DNA of 64,000 bases from Hyphomicrobiales bacterium (GCA_900472625.1 UCIT01000062.1:60031-124030); one strand, 5' to 3'. Positions 51,576 through 61,455 are shown, counted from the stretch's first letter. Numbers and translations: made by a program. The notes: a model not told the origin generated them from the sequence alone.

Positions 51576-53252
51576 TCATGATTGAACTGCGGCTGGGTGC
51601 TCTTGATCGACCTTATGTCCAAAGCGTAGCCAGACCTGATGAAGGATCAGGGTTACGAGGCCAAGAACGGACGCAAGAAAGATCACGAAAAAGCTGTCGT
51701 TGTAGGCAAGCGTATAGGCTTCACGCGACACCTGCTGCGCAAGCAGCGAAATGCCCTCGGCATTCAGCAAGGTATTGTCGGTGATGATCTTTCCATAAGA
51801 GGCCGACAGCTGCGACACACGTTGGGCCACTAGCGGATCCTGGAGCAGGATGTGCTCGACAAGAACGTTAGAATGGAATTTCTCGCGGATGGTGACGAAG
51901 GTGCCGAGCACCGCCGACGCGAAGAGCGAACCGATGCTTTGGGTGAACAGAAAGATCGCCAGAAAGTTGACGATGAACGGCATGCCCCGCGCCATTGCCG
52001 CCTTGAAGCCCTTGGCCATCACTGGCGGCAGAAAAAGTGCGGCGCCGCCGGCAACCAGCGTCTGGCTGAGATACATCTGCTCCGGTCGGGTCAGGCTGTT
52101 CGATTGACTGTCGAGGTAGGCGCCGGCAGCGATCATTGCCAGGGACAGTAGATGCGCGGTCAGGACATACTGCTTCGTGACCAGCAGCGCACAGAACAAA
52201 CCGCCGCCCACGGAAGCGAGAAGAATGATCACGTAGAGCGCGATGGTCTGTTCGTTCAACAGGCCAAGCTGCTGATAGAAATTCGCCGCAGTGGATGACT
52301 GTTCGGACGAGACGAAGCGGAAAAGCAGAAGGACACCGGCCATCCGCAGGTTCGGGCCCGACAGCACCCAGCGGAAATCGAGCATCGGATTGGCACGCGG
52401 CAATTCGATGGCAAGCACCAAGGCTAGGCAACCGACCGCCACGGCCAGTACCACCCCGATCCATGGCGCCTCGAACCACCAGTAAAGACGGCCAAGCGTG
52501 AGCACCACGGCAAGGCAGCCGAAGCCGATGGCGAGTAGCAGGTAGCTCAGGATATCCATGCGCTGGATGACCACGGCGCGCGGCGGCGAGGTGAGCGGAA
52601 GCGTGTAGATGATCGCAAAGACGATCAGGGCGAGCCCCATCTCCAACGTGTAGAGCGCGTGATAACCGCCGAGGTCGAGCAAGGTCGGCGAGATGATACG
52701 TGCCACGGGCGCGGCAAACAGCGTGCACATCAGTGCCAGGCTGATGCCGGTCGTGAGCTTTTTCTCCGGCTGGAATATCTCCAGCATGTAGAGGAAGCCG
52801 AGGGTGGAAAGCGGCGCGGCCGCAATGCCGCTGATCGCCCGGACGACAATGGCCGAATGCAGGTCGGTCACAAGCAGGTTCAGCAGCGCGGCGACGACAA
52901 AGCAGATGATGCCCAGTTCGGCGAAGCGTCTCAGGCCATACTGCGTGCGGATTTTGAACAGCGCGATCGAAAGGCTGGCATAGGGTGCCATGTAGGCGGC
53001 CGAGAGCCAGGACACCTCGGCCGTCGTTGCCGAGAACGAACCCTGCAACTGATAAATGTTGGCGGTAACGAGATTCATCCCAAGGCCCTGCGTCAGAAAC
53101 AGCAGGACAGAGGCCGCAACGTAGAAGGGGACTTTCCAGCCCGGCATTGGACCCGGCGGCGGCGACGGGTTTGGCGTCTGTGGTTCAGCCGATGCAGATT
53201 CGTCCGGGGCGTTCAACGCTACATTGCCACTAACGGTCTGGACAACGCTCAT
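51576..53252 (-). CDS. DHA2-family MFS multidrug efflux transporter (EmrB-like)
   Basis: A 558-residue membrane protein with about 14 helices, the DHA2 drug:H+ antiporter plan. A Pro-rich cytoplasmic N-terminus of about 40 residues (NPSPPPGPMPG) precedes helix 1. Motif features such as YMAPYASLSIALFKIRTQYGLRRFAELG are degenerate against the EmrB consensus. It is between the MarR and HlyD genes, so the three form marR-emrB-emrA on the minus strand. Substrates unknown. Confidence 0.88.
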   Translation of the reverse strand: MSVVQTVSGNVALNAPDESASAEPQTPNPSPPPGPMPGWKVPFYVAASVLLFLTQGLGMNLVTANIYQLQGSFSATTAEVSWLSAAYMAPYASLSIALFKIRTQYGLRRFAELGIICFVVAALLNLLVTDLHSAIVVRAISGIAAAPLSTLGFLYMLEIFQPEKKLTTGISLALMCTLFAAPVARIISPTLLDLGGYHALYTLEMGLALIVFAIIYTLPLTSPPRAVVIQRMDILSYLLLAIGFGCLAVVLTLGRLYWWFEAPWIGVVLAVAVGCLALVLAIELPRANPMLDFRWVLSGPNLRMAGVLLLFRFVSSEQSSTAANFYQQLGLLNEQTIALYVIILLASVGGGLFCALLVTKQYVLTAHLLSLAMIAAGAYLDSQSNSLTRPEQMYLSQTLVAGGAALFLPPVMAKGFKAAMARGMPFIVNFLAIFLFTQSIGSLFASAVLGTFVTIREKFHSNVLVEHILLQDPLVAQRVSQLSASYGKIITDNTLLNAEGISLLAQQVSREAYTLAYNDSFFVIFLASVLGLVTLILHQVWLRFGHKVDQEHPAAVQS

Positions 53253-53262
53253 TCGCGCAACC

Positions 53263-53706
53263 TCACACTCCTCGAACGCCCTGCAGATTGGCTTGCATGG
53301 ATCTGATGACAGCCAAGGTAGTCTTCAGATCGCTTTCGGAAATACCTGCAAGGACCTGAGCACGAACGCTGACGGCAATATCGTCGATCTGCCCCGCAAC
53401 AACCTTGCCCGTTTCGGTGATGTAAATTTCCTTTGCACGCCGGTCGGAGCCGGCAACCCGGCGTTCAACGAAGCCCTGCCCTTCCATCGCATCGAGGATG
53501 CGCACCAAGGTGGGCGTCTCCAATTCAAGCCGCTCGGCAAGTTCGCGCTGATTGATGCCGTCTTTCTTGTTAAGGGTGAAAAACACACGCGCGCGCGGCA
53601 GTGTCATGTTGCGCTCCCGGACGATCTTGTCGAAAACCGCTCTAAGCTTTCGGTTGAAAGCTGCCAGATCTTCGATCACTTCGCGCCCTAGAGAGGTATT
53701 TGTCAT
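53263..53706 (-). CDS. MarR-family transcriptional regulator of the efflux cassette
   Basis: A 147-residue MarR winged-helix protein. The wHTH region NQRELAERLELETPTLVRILDAMEGQGFVERRVAGSDRRAKEIYITETG (about residues 53-101), with the wing DRR, is complete. It probably represses its own operon until a toxic ligand binds. The ATG at 53704-53706 is preferred to an in-frame TTG at 53715. It starts 20 bases from the palindrome at 53726 and lies 10 bp before the MFS gene. Confidence 0.92.
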   Translation of the reverse strand: MTNTSLGREVIEDLAAFNRKLRAVFDKIVRERNMTLPRARVFFTLNKKDGINQRELAERLELETPTLVRILDAMEGQGFVERRVAGSDRRAKEIYITETGKVVAGQIDDIAVSVRAQVLAGISESDLKTTLAVIRSMQANLQGVRGV

Positions 53707-53725
53707 ATGATTCAATTCACTTTCG

Positions 53726-53737
53726 TTAGTGCGCTAA
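53726..53737. promoter_or_regulatory. Likely MarR operator
   Basis: TTAG-TGCG-CTAA is an imperfect 12-bp palindrome 20 bases upstream of the MarR ATG. On the minus strand a TATAAT (53738-53743) directly precedes it, so it would cover the transcription start. Confidence 0.5.
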
Positions 53738-54034
53738 TTATATTCTTCCTATCTACATGGCTTTTTCACGGTTTTCAAGTCACAACAACAAGAGTTTCAG
53801 TTCGAACAATCCGTTTGAATATTAGAATAGCATAGCAGCGGTGATTCGCGTGAGCCGGTTTGCGGCGTGTCCTGCCCGCTACACATGCAGTATTTTCACT
53901 ACAGCGCATGTTTGCTGTGGAGAAGTCGAAGAACGGGCAAAGCTTTCGCCTTTTCACCGCATTGCCCGTTCAGTGCTTGATTTTCTCGTTCGTGAATTGC
54001 AAACCCGAAGCTGGATAAGACAGAACGGATCAAG
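53738..54034. other. Non-coding interval between marR and dnaB
   Basis: Together with the operator this is a 328-bp gap. The left part is AT-rich and holds the efflux promoter. I see no gene, RNA or strong hairpin in the rest; the dnaB promoter must be here, but no clear -35/-10 pair stands out. Confidence 0.5.
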
Positions 54035-55531
54035 ATGAACGACGTCGCCCGAAAGATCGCCCCTGCACCCCAGCCGGAGCAGCACTACCGCGAAGCCCCC
54101 AACAATATCGAGGCCGAGCAGGCGCTTCTCGGCGCGATCCTGATGAACAACGACGCCTATTACCGGGTGTCGGACTTTCTCAAGCCGCCGCATCTCTATG
54201 AGCCGCTGCACCGCAAGATCTTCGAGGTCGCCGGCGATATCATCCGCATGGGCAAGATCGCCAATCCGGTAACGATCAAGACGTTCCTGAAGGCCGACGA
54301 GAAGGTCGGCGACATGACGGTGTCGGAATATCTCGCCCGTCTTGCCCGCGAAGCCGTCACCATCATCAACGCCGAGGACTATGGCCGCGCCATCTACGAC
54401 CTGGCGCTGCGCCGGGCGCTGATCACCATCGGCGAAGACGTCGTCAACATTGCCTATGACGCGCCACTCGACATGCCGCCGCAGACACAAATCGAAGACA
54501 CCGAGCGCCGCTTGTTCGAACTCGCCGAAAACGGCCGCTACGACGGCGGTTTCCAGGCGTTCAACGACGCGGTGGCGCTGGCAATCGACATGGCGGCGGT
54601 TGCAAAGGAACGCGATGGTGGCCTTTCCGGCATCTCTACCGGCATCCACTCGCTCGATTCGAAGATGGGCGGACTGCAGCGGTCGGACTTGATCGTGCTT
54701 GCCGGACGTCCCGGCATGGGCAAGACCTCGCTGGCGACCAACATCGCCTACAATATCGCCGCCGCCTTCGAAGGCGAAGTGCAGCCCGACGGCAGCACCA
54801 AGGCGAAGAACGGCGGCGTCGTCGGCTTCTACTCGCTCGAAATGTCGTCCGAGCAGCTGGCCACCCGTATCATTTCCGAGCAGACGGAAGTTTCCTCGTC
54901 TAAGATCCGCCGCGGCGACATCAACGACGCCGACTTCGAGAAGCTGGTCGCTTGCTCGATGATGATGCAGAAAGTCCCGCTGTTCATCGACCAGACCGGT
55001 GGTATTTCGATCGCCCAGTTGTCCGCGCGCGCCCGGCGCCTGAAGCGCCAGCGCGGCCTCGACTGCCTCGTGGTGGACTATATCCAGCTGATGACCGGCT
55101 CCGGCAAATCCGGCGAGAACCGCGTCCAGGAAATCACCCAGATCACGACGGGCCTGAAGGCGCTCGGCAAGGAACTCAACGTTCCGATCATCGCGCTGTC
55201 GCAGCTCTCGCGTCAGGTTGAAAGCCGAGACGACAAGCGTCCGCAGCTGTCGGACCTTCGTGAATCGGGCTCGATCGAGCAGGACGCCGACGTGGTGCTT
55301 TTCGTGTTCCGCGAGGAGTACTACGTCAAGAACTCCGAGCCGCGCGACATCGCCGACCCGAAGTATCCGGAATGGGAAGCCCTGTTCGACAAGGTGAAGG
55401 GCACCGCCGACGTCATCATCGCCAAGCAGCGCCACGGTCCGACCGGCACTGTCAAGCTCGCCTTCCAGTCCGAGTTCACGCGCTTCGCGGATCTGGCCGA
55501 GCCATCGTTTACGCATTACGAAGAGCACTGA
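54035..55531 (+). CDS. dnaB: Replicative DNA helicase
   Basis: The hexameric 5'-3' helicase at the replication fork. 498 residues: N-terminal domain (PNNIEAEQALLGAILMNNDAYYRVSDFL), linker, and a RecA-like C-terminal domain with Walker A GRPGMGKTSLA (about residues 226-236), FYSLEMSSEQLATR, Walker B LDCLVVDYIQLM and LSQLSRQVESRDDKRPQLSDLRESGSIEQDADVV. No intein. It normally follows rplI; here an efflux cassette intervenes. Confidence 0.97.
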   Translation: MNDVARKIAPAPQPEQHYREAPNNIEAEQALLGAILMNNDAYYRVSDFLKPPHLYEPLHRKIFEVAGDIIRMGKIANPVTIKTFLKADEKVGDMTVSEYLARLAREAVTIINAEDYGRAIYDLALRRALITIGEDVVNIAYDAPLDMPPQTQIEDTERRLFELAENGRYDGGFQAFNDAVALAIDMAAVAKERDGGLSGISTGIHSLDSKMGGLQRSDLIVLAGRPGMGKTSLATNIAYNIAAAFEGEVQPDGSTKAKNGGVVGFYSLEMSSEQLATRIISEQTEVSSSKIRRGDINDADFEKLVACSMMMQKVPLFIDQTGGISIAQLSARARRLKRQRGLDCLVVDYIQLMTGSGKSGENRVQEITQITTGLKALGKELNVPIIALSQLSRQVESRDDKRPQLSDLRESGSIEQDADVVLFVFREEYYVKNSEPRDIADPKYPEWEALFDKVKGTADVIIAKQRHGPTGTVKLAFQSEFTRFADLAEPSFTHYEEH

Positions 55532-55586
55532 GGCTCAGCTGCGGTTCAGCGCTGGCCTTCCGTTCTTCACGGTTGACCTCTGGACT

Positions 55587-55620
55587 GGCCGGAGCCTTGT
55601 CTCCGGCCTAGCCTATTTTT
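55587..55620 (+). terminator. Terminator-like hairpin after dnaB
   Basis: GGCCGGAG (55587-55594) pairs perfectly with CTCCGGCC (55601-55608) around a 6-base loop; a TATTTTT tract follows 6 bases later, directly before alr. Confidence 0.65.
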
Positions 55621-55633
55621 ACAGATGTGAGCT

Positions 55634-56797
55634 ATGACCGACTTGACCGACGACTATGAAGACGACCGTTTTGGCTCCGCCGGTTTGCGGCTGACGGTGG
55701 ATCTCACCGCGATGACCGACAACTGGAAGGACCTGGCGCGCCGTTCGGGAAAGGCGCGCACCGCTGCCGTCGTCAAGGCCGATGCCTATGGCACGGGTAT
55801 CGAGGATGCCGGCGAGGCGCTCTATCTCGCCGGCGCGCGCGACTTCTTCGTGGCGACTGTCGATGAGGGCGTGACGCTGAGGCTCTATGCACCAGACGCC
55901 CGCATCTTCGTTCTCTGCGGCATCTGGCCCGGCACCGAACGGCGCTTCTTCGAGAACGACCTGGTGCCGGTGATTTCCTCGGAAGAGCAACTCGCCTTCT
56001 GGATGGCGGTTCTGGCCGACTATGGCGATTATCCCTGCGCCCTGCATGTCGATACCGGTTTCAACCGGCTGGGGATCGACATGGATGAGGCGGTCGCATT
56101 GGCCGACGATGTTTCGCGCCCGGCAAGCTTTGCGCCCGTGCTCGTGATGAGCCACCTTGCCTGCGGCGACGACCACAGCTCGCCGATGAACCGGCAACAG
56201 CTTGAATCATTCCGCAGGGTTAGCGCCGCCTATGAAGGTATCGATTCAAGCCTTTCAGCCTCCGCCGGTATCTTTCTCGGCAGCGATTACCACTTCGATC
56301 TCACCCGTCCCGGCATTTCCATCTACGGCGGCGAAGCTGTCAGCGGCTTGGCCAATCCGATGCGCCCTGTCGTGACGGCGGAGGCTCGGGTCATCCAGGT
56401 CCGTACTGTGAAGGCCGGCCAGTCCGTCAGCTACGGCCGGGCAATGCAGTTGACCCGCGACAGCCGGCTGGCGGTCGTTTCGGCGGGCTACGCGGATGGC
56501 TACATGCGTAGCCAGTCGAGTGGCGGCGTGCCGCTTCGCCAGATCTTGCCGCAGGGTGGCCATGGCTTTATCGCCGGGCGAAGGGTCCCTGTCGCGGGGC
56601 GGATCACGATGGACCTGACGATCTTCGACATCACCGACCTGCCCGACAATGCGATCACGGCTGGTGACTATGTCGAGTTGTTCGGTAGCAATGTGGCTGT
56701 CGATGAGGTGGCCCGTTCTGCTGGAACGATCGGCTACGAAATCCTCACCAGCATGGGACTGCGCCACGAGCGGCGGTATATCGCCGAGGAGGAGTGA
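55634..56797 (+). CDS. alr: Alanine racemase
   Basis: A PLP enzyme that makes D-alanine for peptidoglycan. 387 residues. The PLP lysine is Lys48 in AVVKADAYGTG; the second catalytic residue is the Tyr in VSYGRAMQL, and MSHLACGDD and GYADGYMRS are conserved. GTGAG lies just before the ATG. It is 102 bp after dnaB. Confidence 0.96.
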   Translation: MTDLTDDYEDDRFGSAGLRLTVDLTAMTDNWKDLARRSGKARTAAVVKADAYGTGIEDAGEALYLAGARDFFVATVDEGVTLRLYAPDARIFVLCGIWPGTERRFFENDLVPVISSEEQLAFWMAVLADYGDYPCALHVDTGFNRLGIDMDEAVALADDVSRPASFAPVLVMSHLACGDDHSSPMNRQQLESFRRVSAAYEGIDSSLSASAGIFLGSDYHFDLTRPGISIYGGEAVSGLANPMRPVVTAEARVIQVRTVKAGQSVSYGRAMQLTRDSRLAVVSAGYADGYMRSQSSGGVPLRQILPQGGHGFIAGRRVPVAGRITMDLTIFDITDLPDNAITAGDYVELFGSNVAVDEVARSAGTIGYEILTSMGLRHERRYIAEEE

Positions 56798-56829
56798 GGT
56801 TCGCACCACACAGAGCACGCTTGCTTTTT

Positions 56830-56844
56830 GTTTTCCATTTGTTC
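56830..56844. promoter_or_regulatory. Candidate LexA (SOS) box upstream of radA
   Basis: GTTT-N7-GTTC (GTTTTCCATTTGTTC) differs by one base from the alphaproteobacterial LexA pattern GTTC-N7-GTTC, with an AT-rich spacer. It lies 42 bases before the radA ATG. Confidence 0.45.
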
Positions 56845-56885
56845 TATTTGGCGAACTCCTATTCTGATTGTGAGCGTTCCACTTC

Positions 56886-58289
56886 ATGGCTAAAGCAAGA
56901 ACACAATTCATCTGCCAGGGCTGCGGCACCATCCACACCCGCTGGGCGGGCAAGTGCGAGGGTTGCGGCGAGTGGAACACCATCGTCGAGGAAGACCCGA
57001 TGGGCGGGATCGGCGGCGGGCCGGCGAAGACGCCGAAGAAGGGCCGCCCCGTGGCGCTGACGGCGCTGTCGGGCGAAATCGAGGAAGCACCACGCATCCA
57101 CACCGGGATTTCGGAGCTCGACCGGGCGCTTGGCGGTGGCTTCGTGCGCGGTTCGGCGGTCTTGATCGGCGGCGACCCCGGCATCGGCAAGTCGACGCTG
57201 CTCATGCAGGGCGCTGCAGCGCTGTCGCGACGCGGGCATCGGATCATCTACGTCTCGGGCGAAGAGGCGGTGGCGCAGGTGCGGCTCCGGGCGCAGCGTT
57301 TGCAGGCGGCCGACACCGACGTTCTGCTGGCGGCAGAGACCAATGTCGAGGATATTCTGGCCACGCTGGCAGAGGGCAAACGGCCCGATCTCGTCATCAT
57401 CGATTCCATCCAGACGCTGTGGAGCGATCTGGCCGAGTCCGCGCCGGGCACCGTGACGCAGGTACGTACCGGCGTGCAGGCGATGATCAAGTTCGCCAAG
57501 CAGACAGGTGCCGCGATGGTGCTGGTCGGCCACGTCACCAAGGACGGACAGATCGCCGGTCCGCGTGTGGTCGAGCATATGGTCGATGCCGTGCTCTATT
57601 TCGAGGGTGACCGGGGTCACCACTACCGCATCCTGCGCACCGTGAAGAACCGCTTCGGGCCGACGGACGAGATCGGCGTGTTCGAGATGTCGGACAAGGG
57701 CTTGCGCGAGGTGGCCAATCCGTCGGAACTCTTCCTCGGCGAGCGCAATGAGAAATCACCGGGTGCCGCCGTCTTCGCCGGCATCGAGGGAACGCGGCCG
57801 ATCCTCGTCGAGGTGCAGGCGCTGGTGGCGCCGACCTCGCTCGGCACGCCACGCCGCGCCATCGTCGGCTGGGATTCGGCGCGGCTCTCGATGATCTTGG
57901 CGGTGCTCGAGGCGCATTGCGGCGTCAAGCTCGGGCAGCACGACGTCTACCTCAACATCGCCGGCGGCTACCGGATTTCAGAGCCCGCGGCTGATCTCGC
58001 TGTCGCATCCGCGCTGGTTTCGTCGCTTGCCGGTATTGCCCTTCCGGCCGATTGTGTCTATTTCGGCGAAGTCAGCCTGTCGGGCGCCGTCCGGCCGGTT
58101 GCGCATACGAACCAGCGCCTCAAAGAAGCCGAGAAGCTCGGATTTTCTGCAGCGCTGCTTCCATCAGGGTCCGCCGAACTGCCGAAGGGCACGGGCGGGC
58201 GCTGGAGCGAGATCGAAAGCCTGCCGGACCTGGTCGCACGGATCGCCGGCTCCAAGGGCGCTTTGAGACGTGTGGAAGAAGAGGTTTGA
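56886..58289 (+). CDS. radA: DNA repair protein RadA
   Basis: A hexameric helicase that assists branch migration in recombination. 467 residues. The zinc finger has Cys10, Cys13, Cys24 and Cys27 (CQGC...CEGC); then Walker A GGDPGIGKSTLL (about residues 95-106), the KNRFGPTDEIG motif near 252 and a Lon-like C-terminal domain (GGYRISEPAADLAVASAL). It is 89 bp after alr, with a possible LexA box in between. Confidence 0.97.
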   Translation: MAKARTQFICQGCGTIHTRWAGKCEGCGEWNTIVEEDPMGGIGGGPAKTPKKGRPVALTALSGEIEEAPRIHTGISELDRALGGGFVRGSAVLIGGDPGIGKSTLLMQGAAALSRRGHRIIYVSGEEAVAQVRLRAQRLQAADTDVLLAAETNVEDILATLAEGKRPDLVIIDSIQTLWSDLAESAPGTVTQVRTGVQAMIKFAKQTGAAMVLVGHVTKDGQIAGPRVVEHMVDAVLYFEGDRGHHYRILRTVKNRFGPTDEIGVFEMSDKGLREVANPSELFLGERNEKSPGAAVFAGIEGTRPILVEVQALVAPTSLGTPRRAIVGWDSARLSMILAVLEAHCGVKLGQHDVYLNIAGGYRISEPAADLAVASALVSSLAGIALPADCVYFGEVSLSGAVRPVAHTNQRLKEAEKLGFSAALLPSGSAELPKGTGGRWSEIESLPDLVARIAGSKGALRRVEEEV

Positions 58290-58380
58290 TCCTTTCATCG
58301 CCACGACAGGTGATGATATAGGATGCACGCAATGAGGCGCGACTGAGCCGCGAAAGCGGCCGTCCTGGAGTTGGATTTAT

Positions 58381-59007
58381 ATGCCCATTACGATTTTCGA
58401 CGGTATTGTCATCGGCGTCGTGCTTTTTTCCGCCGTGCTCGCCATGGTGCGCGGCTTTTCCCGCGAAGTGCTGTCGATCGCCAGCTGGGGCGGCTCGGCT
58501 GCCGCGGCCTACTATTTCTACCCCTATCTCGTGCCCTATGCCAAGAAATACACCGACGATGACCGCATCGCGCTCGTCGGCTCGGCAGCGGTCGTGTTCC
58601 TGATCGCGCTGATCGTCATCTCCTTCATCACCATGAAGATCGCCGATTTCATCATCGACAGCCGCATCGGCGCACTCGACCGCACTTTGGGCTTCCTGTT
58701 CGGCGCCGCGCGCGGCATACTCCTGCTCGTCGTCGCCACCGCTTTCTGGAACTGGCTCGTCGATGTCGATCATCGCCCGACATGGGTGAACAATGCCAAG
58801 TCCAAGCCGTTCCTGGATTCGATGGTGGTGAAGCTGCAGGCGGTGCTGCCGGCTGAATTCGCCCAGGTGGTGCGCGCCAGCGTGATGGAGAAACTTCAGC
58901 CGCAGGGCGGCAATGCGGAGACCGGCAATGCGCCGGCTTCGGATCAGGCGCCGGCCGAGGATGCCGCGCCCGCCCCTGCCAATGGTGCACAGCAGCCGTC
59001 TAATTGA
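58381..59007 (+). CDS. cvpA: CvpA family membrane protein
   Basis: A 208-residue inner-membrane protein with four predicted helices (ITIFDGIVIGVVLFSAVLAMVRG near the N-terminus) and a Pro/Ala/Gln-rich C-terminal tail of about 45 residues. CvpA is named for colicin V production in E. coli, and its molecular job is unknown. Its position before purF is widely conserved. It starts 92 bp after radA. Confidence 0.92.
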   Translation: MPITIFDGIVIGVVLFSAVLAMVRGFSREVLSIASWGGSAAAAYYFYPYLVPYAKKYTDDDRIALVGSAAVVFLIALIVISFITMKIADFIIDSRIGALDRTLGFLFGAARGILLLVVATAFWNWLVDVDHRPTWVNNAKSKPFLDSMVVKLQAVLPAEFAQVVRASVMEKLQPQGGNAETGNAPASDQAPAEDAAPAPANGAQQPSN

Positions 59008-59152
59008 CGCAGTGTTCAACAGCTTGACCCCGCCCGTGGCAGTTGCCATTTGAGGGGGACGCGAATAAAGGTCCGGCCGGGCACATGCTCCGCCGGGCTT
59101 AGCCGTTTTCGGAAGTGCCATTCCATTCTTGTGAGAGCAAAGGCCCGCATCA

Positions 59153-60643
59153 ATGACCCAGTCCCATTCCTCCACGCTCAACGACGAACTCGATGGCGAT
59201 ACGCTGCATGAGGAATGCGGTGTCTTCGGCGTCCTCGGACATCCCGACGGCGCAACGCTGACGGCGCTCGGACTGCACGCCCTGCAGCACCGCGGACAGG
59301 AAGCGGCCGGCATCGTCACCTTCGACGGCAAGCAGTTCCATACCGAAAAGCGCATGGGCCTGGTCGGCGACCATTATACGGACCCGGTCACGCTGGCGAA
59401 GCTTCCGGGCTTCATCTCGATCGGCCATACGCGATACTCGACGACGGGCGAAGTGGCGCTGCGCAACGTACAGCCGCTGTTTGCCGAACTCGAGGTCGGC
59501 GGCATTGCCGTCGCCCATAACGGCAACTTCACGAACGGCCTGACGATGCGCCGCATGCTGATCGCCGATGGCGCCATCTTCCAGGCGACGTCGGACACCG
59601 AAGTGGTGTTGCACCTCATCGCCCGCTCCAAGCAGGCATCCTCCTCCGACCGCTTCATCGATGCCATCCGCCAGATGGAAGGCGGCTATTCGATGCTGGC
59701 GATGACGCGCACCAAGCTGATCGCCGCGCGCGACCCGATCGGCATCCGCCCTCTCGTCATGGGCGAGCTCGACGGCAAGCCGATCTTCTGTTCCGAAACC
59801 TGCGCGCTCGACATCATCGGCGCGAAGTACATCCGCGACGTGGAGAACGGCGAAGTCGTGATCTGCGAGATCCAGCCCGATGGCTCGATCACCATCGACA
59901 GCCGCAAGGCCGACCAGCCGAAGCCGGAACGGCTCTGCCTGTTCGAATATGTCTACTTCGCCCGTCCCGATTCCGTCGTCGGCGGCCGCAGCGTCTATAC
60001 CGCCCGCAAGAACATGGGCTTCAACCTCGCCAAGGAAGCGCCCGTCGAGGCCGACGTCGTGGTTCCCGTACCCGATGGTGGCACGCCGGCAGCGCTCGGC
60101 TTCGCGCAGGCGAGCGGCATTCCGTTCGAATACGGCATCATCCGCAACCATTATGTCGGCCGCACCTTCATCGAGCCGACGCAGCAGATTCGCGCCTTCG
60201 GCGTGAAGCTCAAGCATTCGGCCAACCGCGCGATGATCGAAGGCAAGCGCGTCGTGCTCGTCGACGATTCTATCGTGCGCGGCACCACATCGCTGAAGAT
60301 CGTGCAGATGATCCGCGATGCCGGCGCCAAGGAAGTCCACATCCGCGTCGCGAGCCCGATGATCTACTTCCCCGACTTCTACGGCATCGACACGCCTGAC
60401 GCCGACAAGCTGCTGGCCAACCAGTATTCCAGCCTGAAGGCGATGTGCGACTATATCGGCGCCGACTCGCTCGAGTTCCTGTCGATCGACGGTCTCTACC
60501 GCGCCGTCGGCGGCGAAAGCCGTGATGCCGCCAACCCGCAGTTCACCGACCACTACTTCACCGGTGACTACCCGACGCGGCTGCTCGACAACGACAGCAC
60601 CAGCAATGTGCGAAAGCTCGCCGTCATGGCCAGCAACGGCTGA
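59153..60643 (+). CDS. purF: Amidophosphoribosyltransferase
   Basis: Commits PRPP to purine synthesis using glutamine amide nitrogen. 496 residues. A propeptide of 21 residues precedes the nucleophile Cys22 (EECGVFGVLGHPDGA); the glutaminase signature ALQHRGQEAAGI follows, and the PRPP-binding loop is VVLVDDSIVRGTTS. It is 146 bp after cvpA. Confidence 0.97.
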   Translation: MTQSHSSTLNDELDGDTLHEECGVFGVLGHPDGATLTALGLHALQHRGQEAAGIVTFDGKQFHTEKRMGLVGDHYTDPVTLAKLPGFISIGHTRYSTTGEVALRNVQPLFAELEVGGIAVAHNGNFTNGLTMRRMLIADGAIFQATSDTEVVLHLIARSKQASSSDRFIDAIRQMEGGYSMLAMTRTKLIAARDPIGIRPLVMGELDGKPIFCSETCALDIIGAKYIRDVENGEVVICEIQPDGSITIDSRKADQPKPERLCLFEYVYFARPDSVVGGRSVYTARKNMGFNLAKEAPVEADVVVPVPDGGTPAALGFAQASGIPFEYGIIRNHYVGRTFIEPTQQIRAFGVKLKHSANRAMIEGKRVVLVDDSIVRGTTSLKIVQMIRDAGAKEVHIRVASPMIYFPDFYGIDTPDADKLLANQYSSLKAMCDYIGADSLEFLSIDGLYRAVGGESRDAANPQFTDHYFTGDYPTRLLDNDSTSNVRKLAVMASNG

Positions 60644-60714
60644 TCCCAGGCCGTCTTCACCTCGACCGAGGGGCGTTGCCCCTCACCTCCCCGCGAATAC
60701 TTAAACAGGGTCTC

Positions 60715-61455
60715 ATGAGCGTCAATCTGTCAGGCAAGGTCGCACTCGTCACCGGCGCATCGCGCGGCATCGGTTATTTTACCGCGCTGGAACTGGCGAA
60801 AGCCGGCGCGCATGTGGTTGCCTGCGCCCGTACGGTCGGCGGCCTTGAGGATCTCGACGACGCCATCAAGGCGATCGGCGGCTCGGCCACGCTCGTTCCC
60901 TTCGACCTCGCCGACATGAACGCCATCGACGCGCTCGGCGCCTCGATCTTCGAGCGCTGGGGCAAGCTCGACATCCTCGTCGCCAATGCCGGCGTGCTCG
61001 GCGTCATCTCGCCGATCGGTCATATCGAGGCGAAGGTGTTCGAGAAGGTGATGACCATCAACGTCACCGCCACATGGCGGCTGATCCGTTCGGTCGATCC
61101 GCTGCTGACACGCTCGGAAGCCGGTCGCGCCGTGATCCTGTCTTCGGCCGCCGCGCACCGCTGTCGGCCGTTCTGGGGTGCCTATTCGGCATCCAAGGCT
61201 GCCGTCGAGGCGCTGTCGCGGACATGGGCTGGCGAGACAGAGACGACGACGCTGCGCGTCACCAGCGTCGATCCGGGCGCCACCCGCACCGCCATGCGTG
61301 CGCAGGCGGTTCCCGGCGAAAATCCGGAGACCCTGCCGCATCCCTCCGAGGTGGCGAAGGCGATGATGCCGCTGCTCTCCCCCGAGTTCACCGAGACGGG
61401 CAAGCTGTTCATCGTGCGCGAGAACAAGCTGGTCGGTTACCGGATGCCGGAATAA
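60715..61455 (+). CDS. Short-chain dehydrogenase/reductase downstream of purF
   Basis: A 246-residue SDR: TGASRGIG at about residues 15-22, NAGV near 89 and catalytic YSASK near 158. The start ATG is 60715; the frame is open back to 60676. The purF-SDR order is common in rhizobia. Substrate unknown. Its 3' end overlaps 47 bases of the convergent lysozyme frame. Confidence 0.9.
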   Translation: MSVNLSGKVALVTGASRGIGYFTALELAKAGAHVVACARTVGGLEDLDDAIKAIGGSATLVPFDLADMNAIDALGASIFERWGKLDILVANAGVLGVISPIGHIEAKVFEKVMTINVTATWRLIRSVDPLLTRSEAGRAVILSSAAAHRCRPFWGAYSASKAAVEALSRTWAGETETTTLRVTSVDPGATRTAMRAQAVPGENPETLPHPSEVAKAMMPLLSPEFTETGKLFIVRENKLVGYRMPE

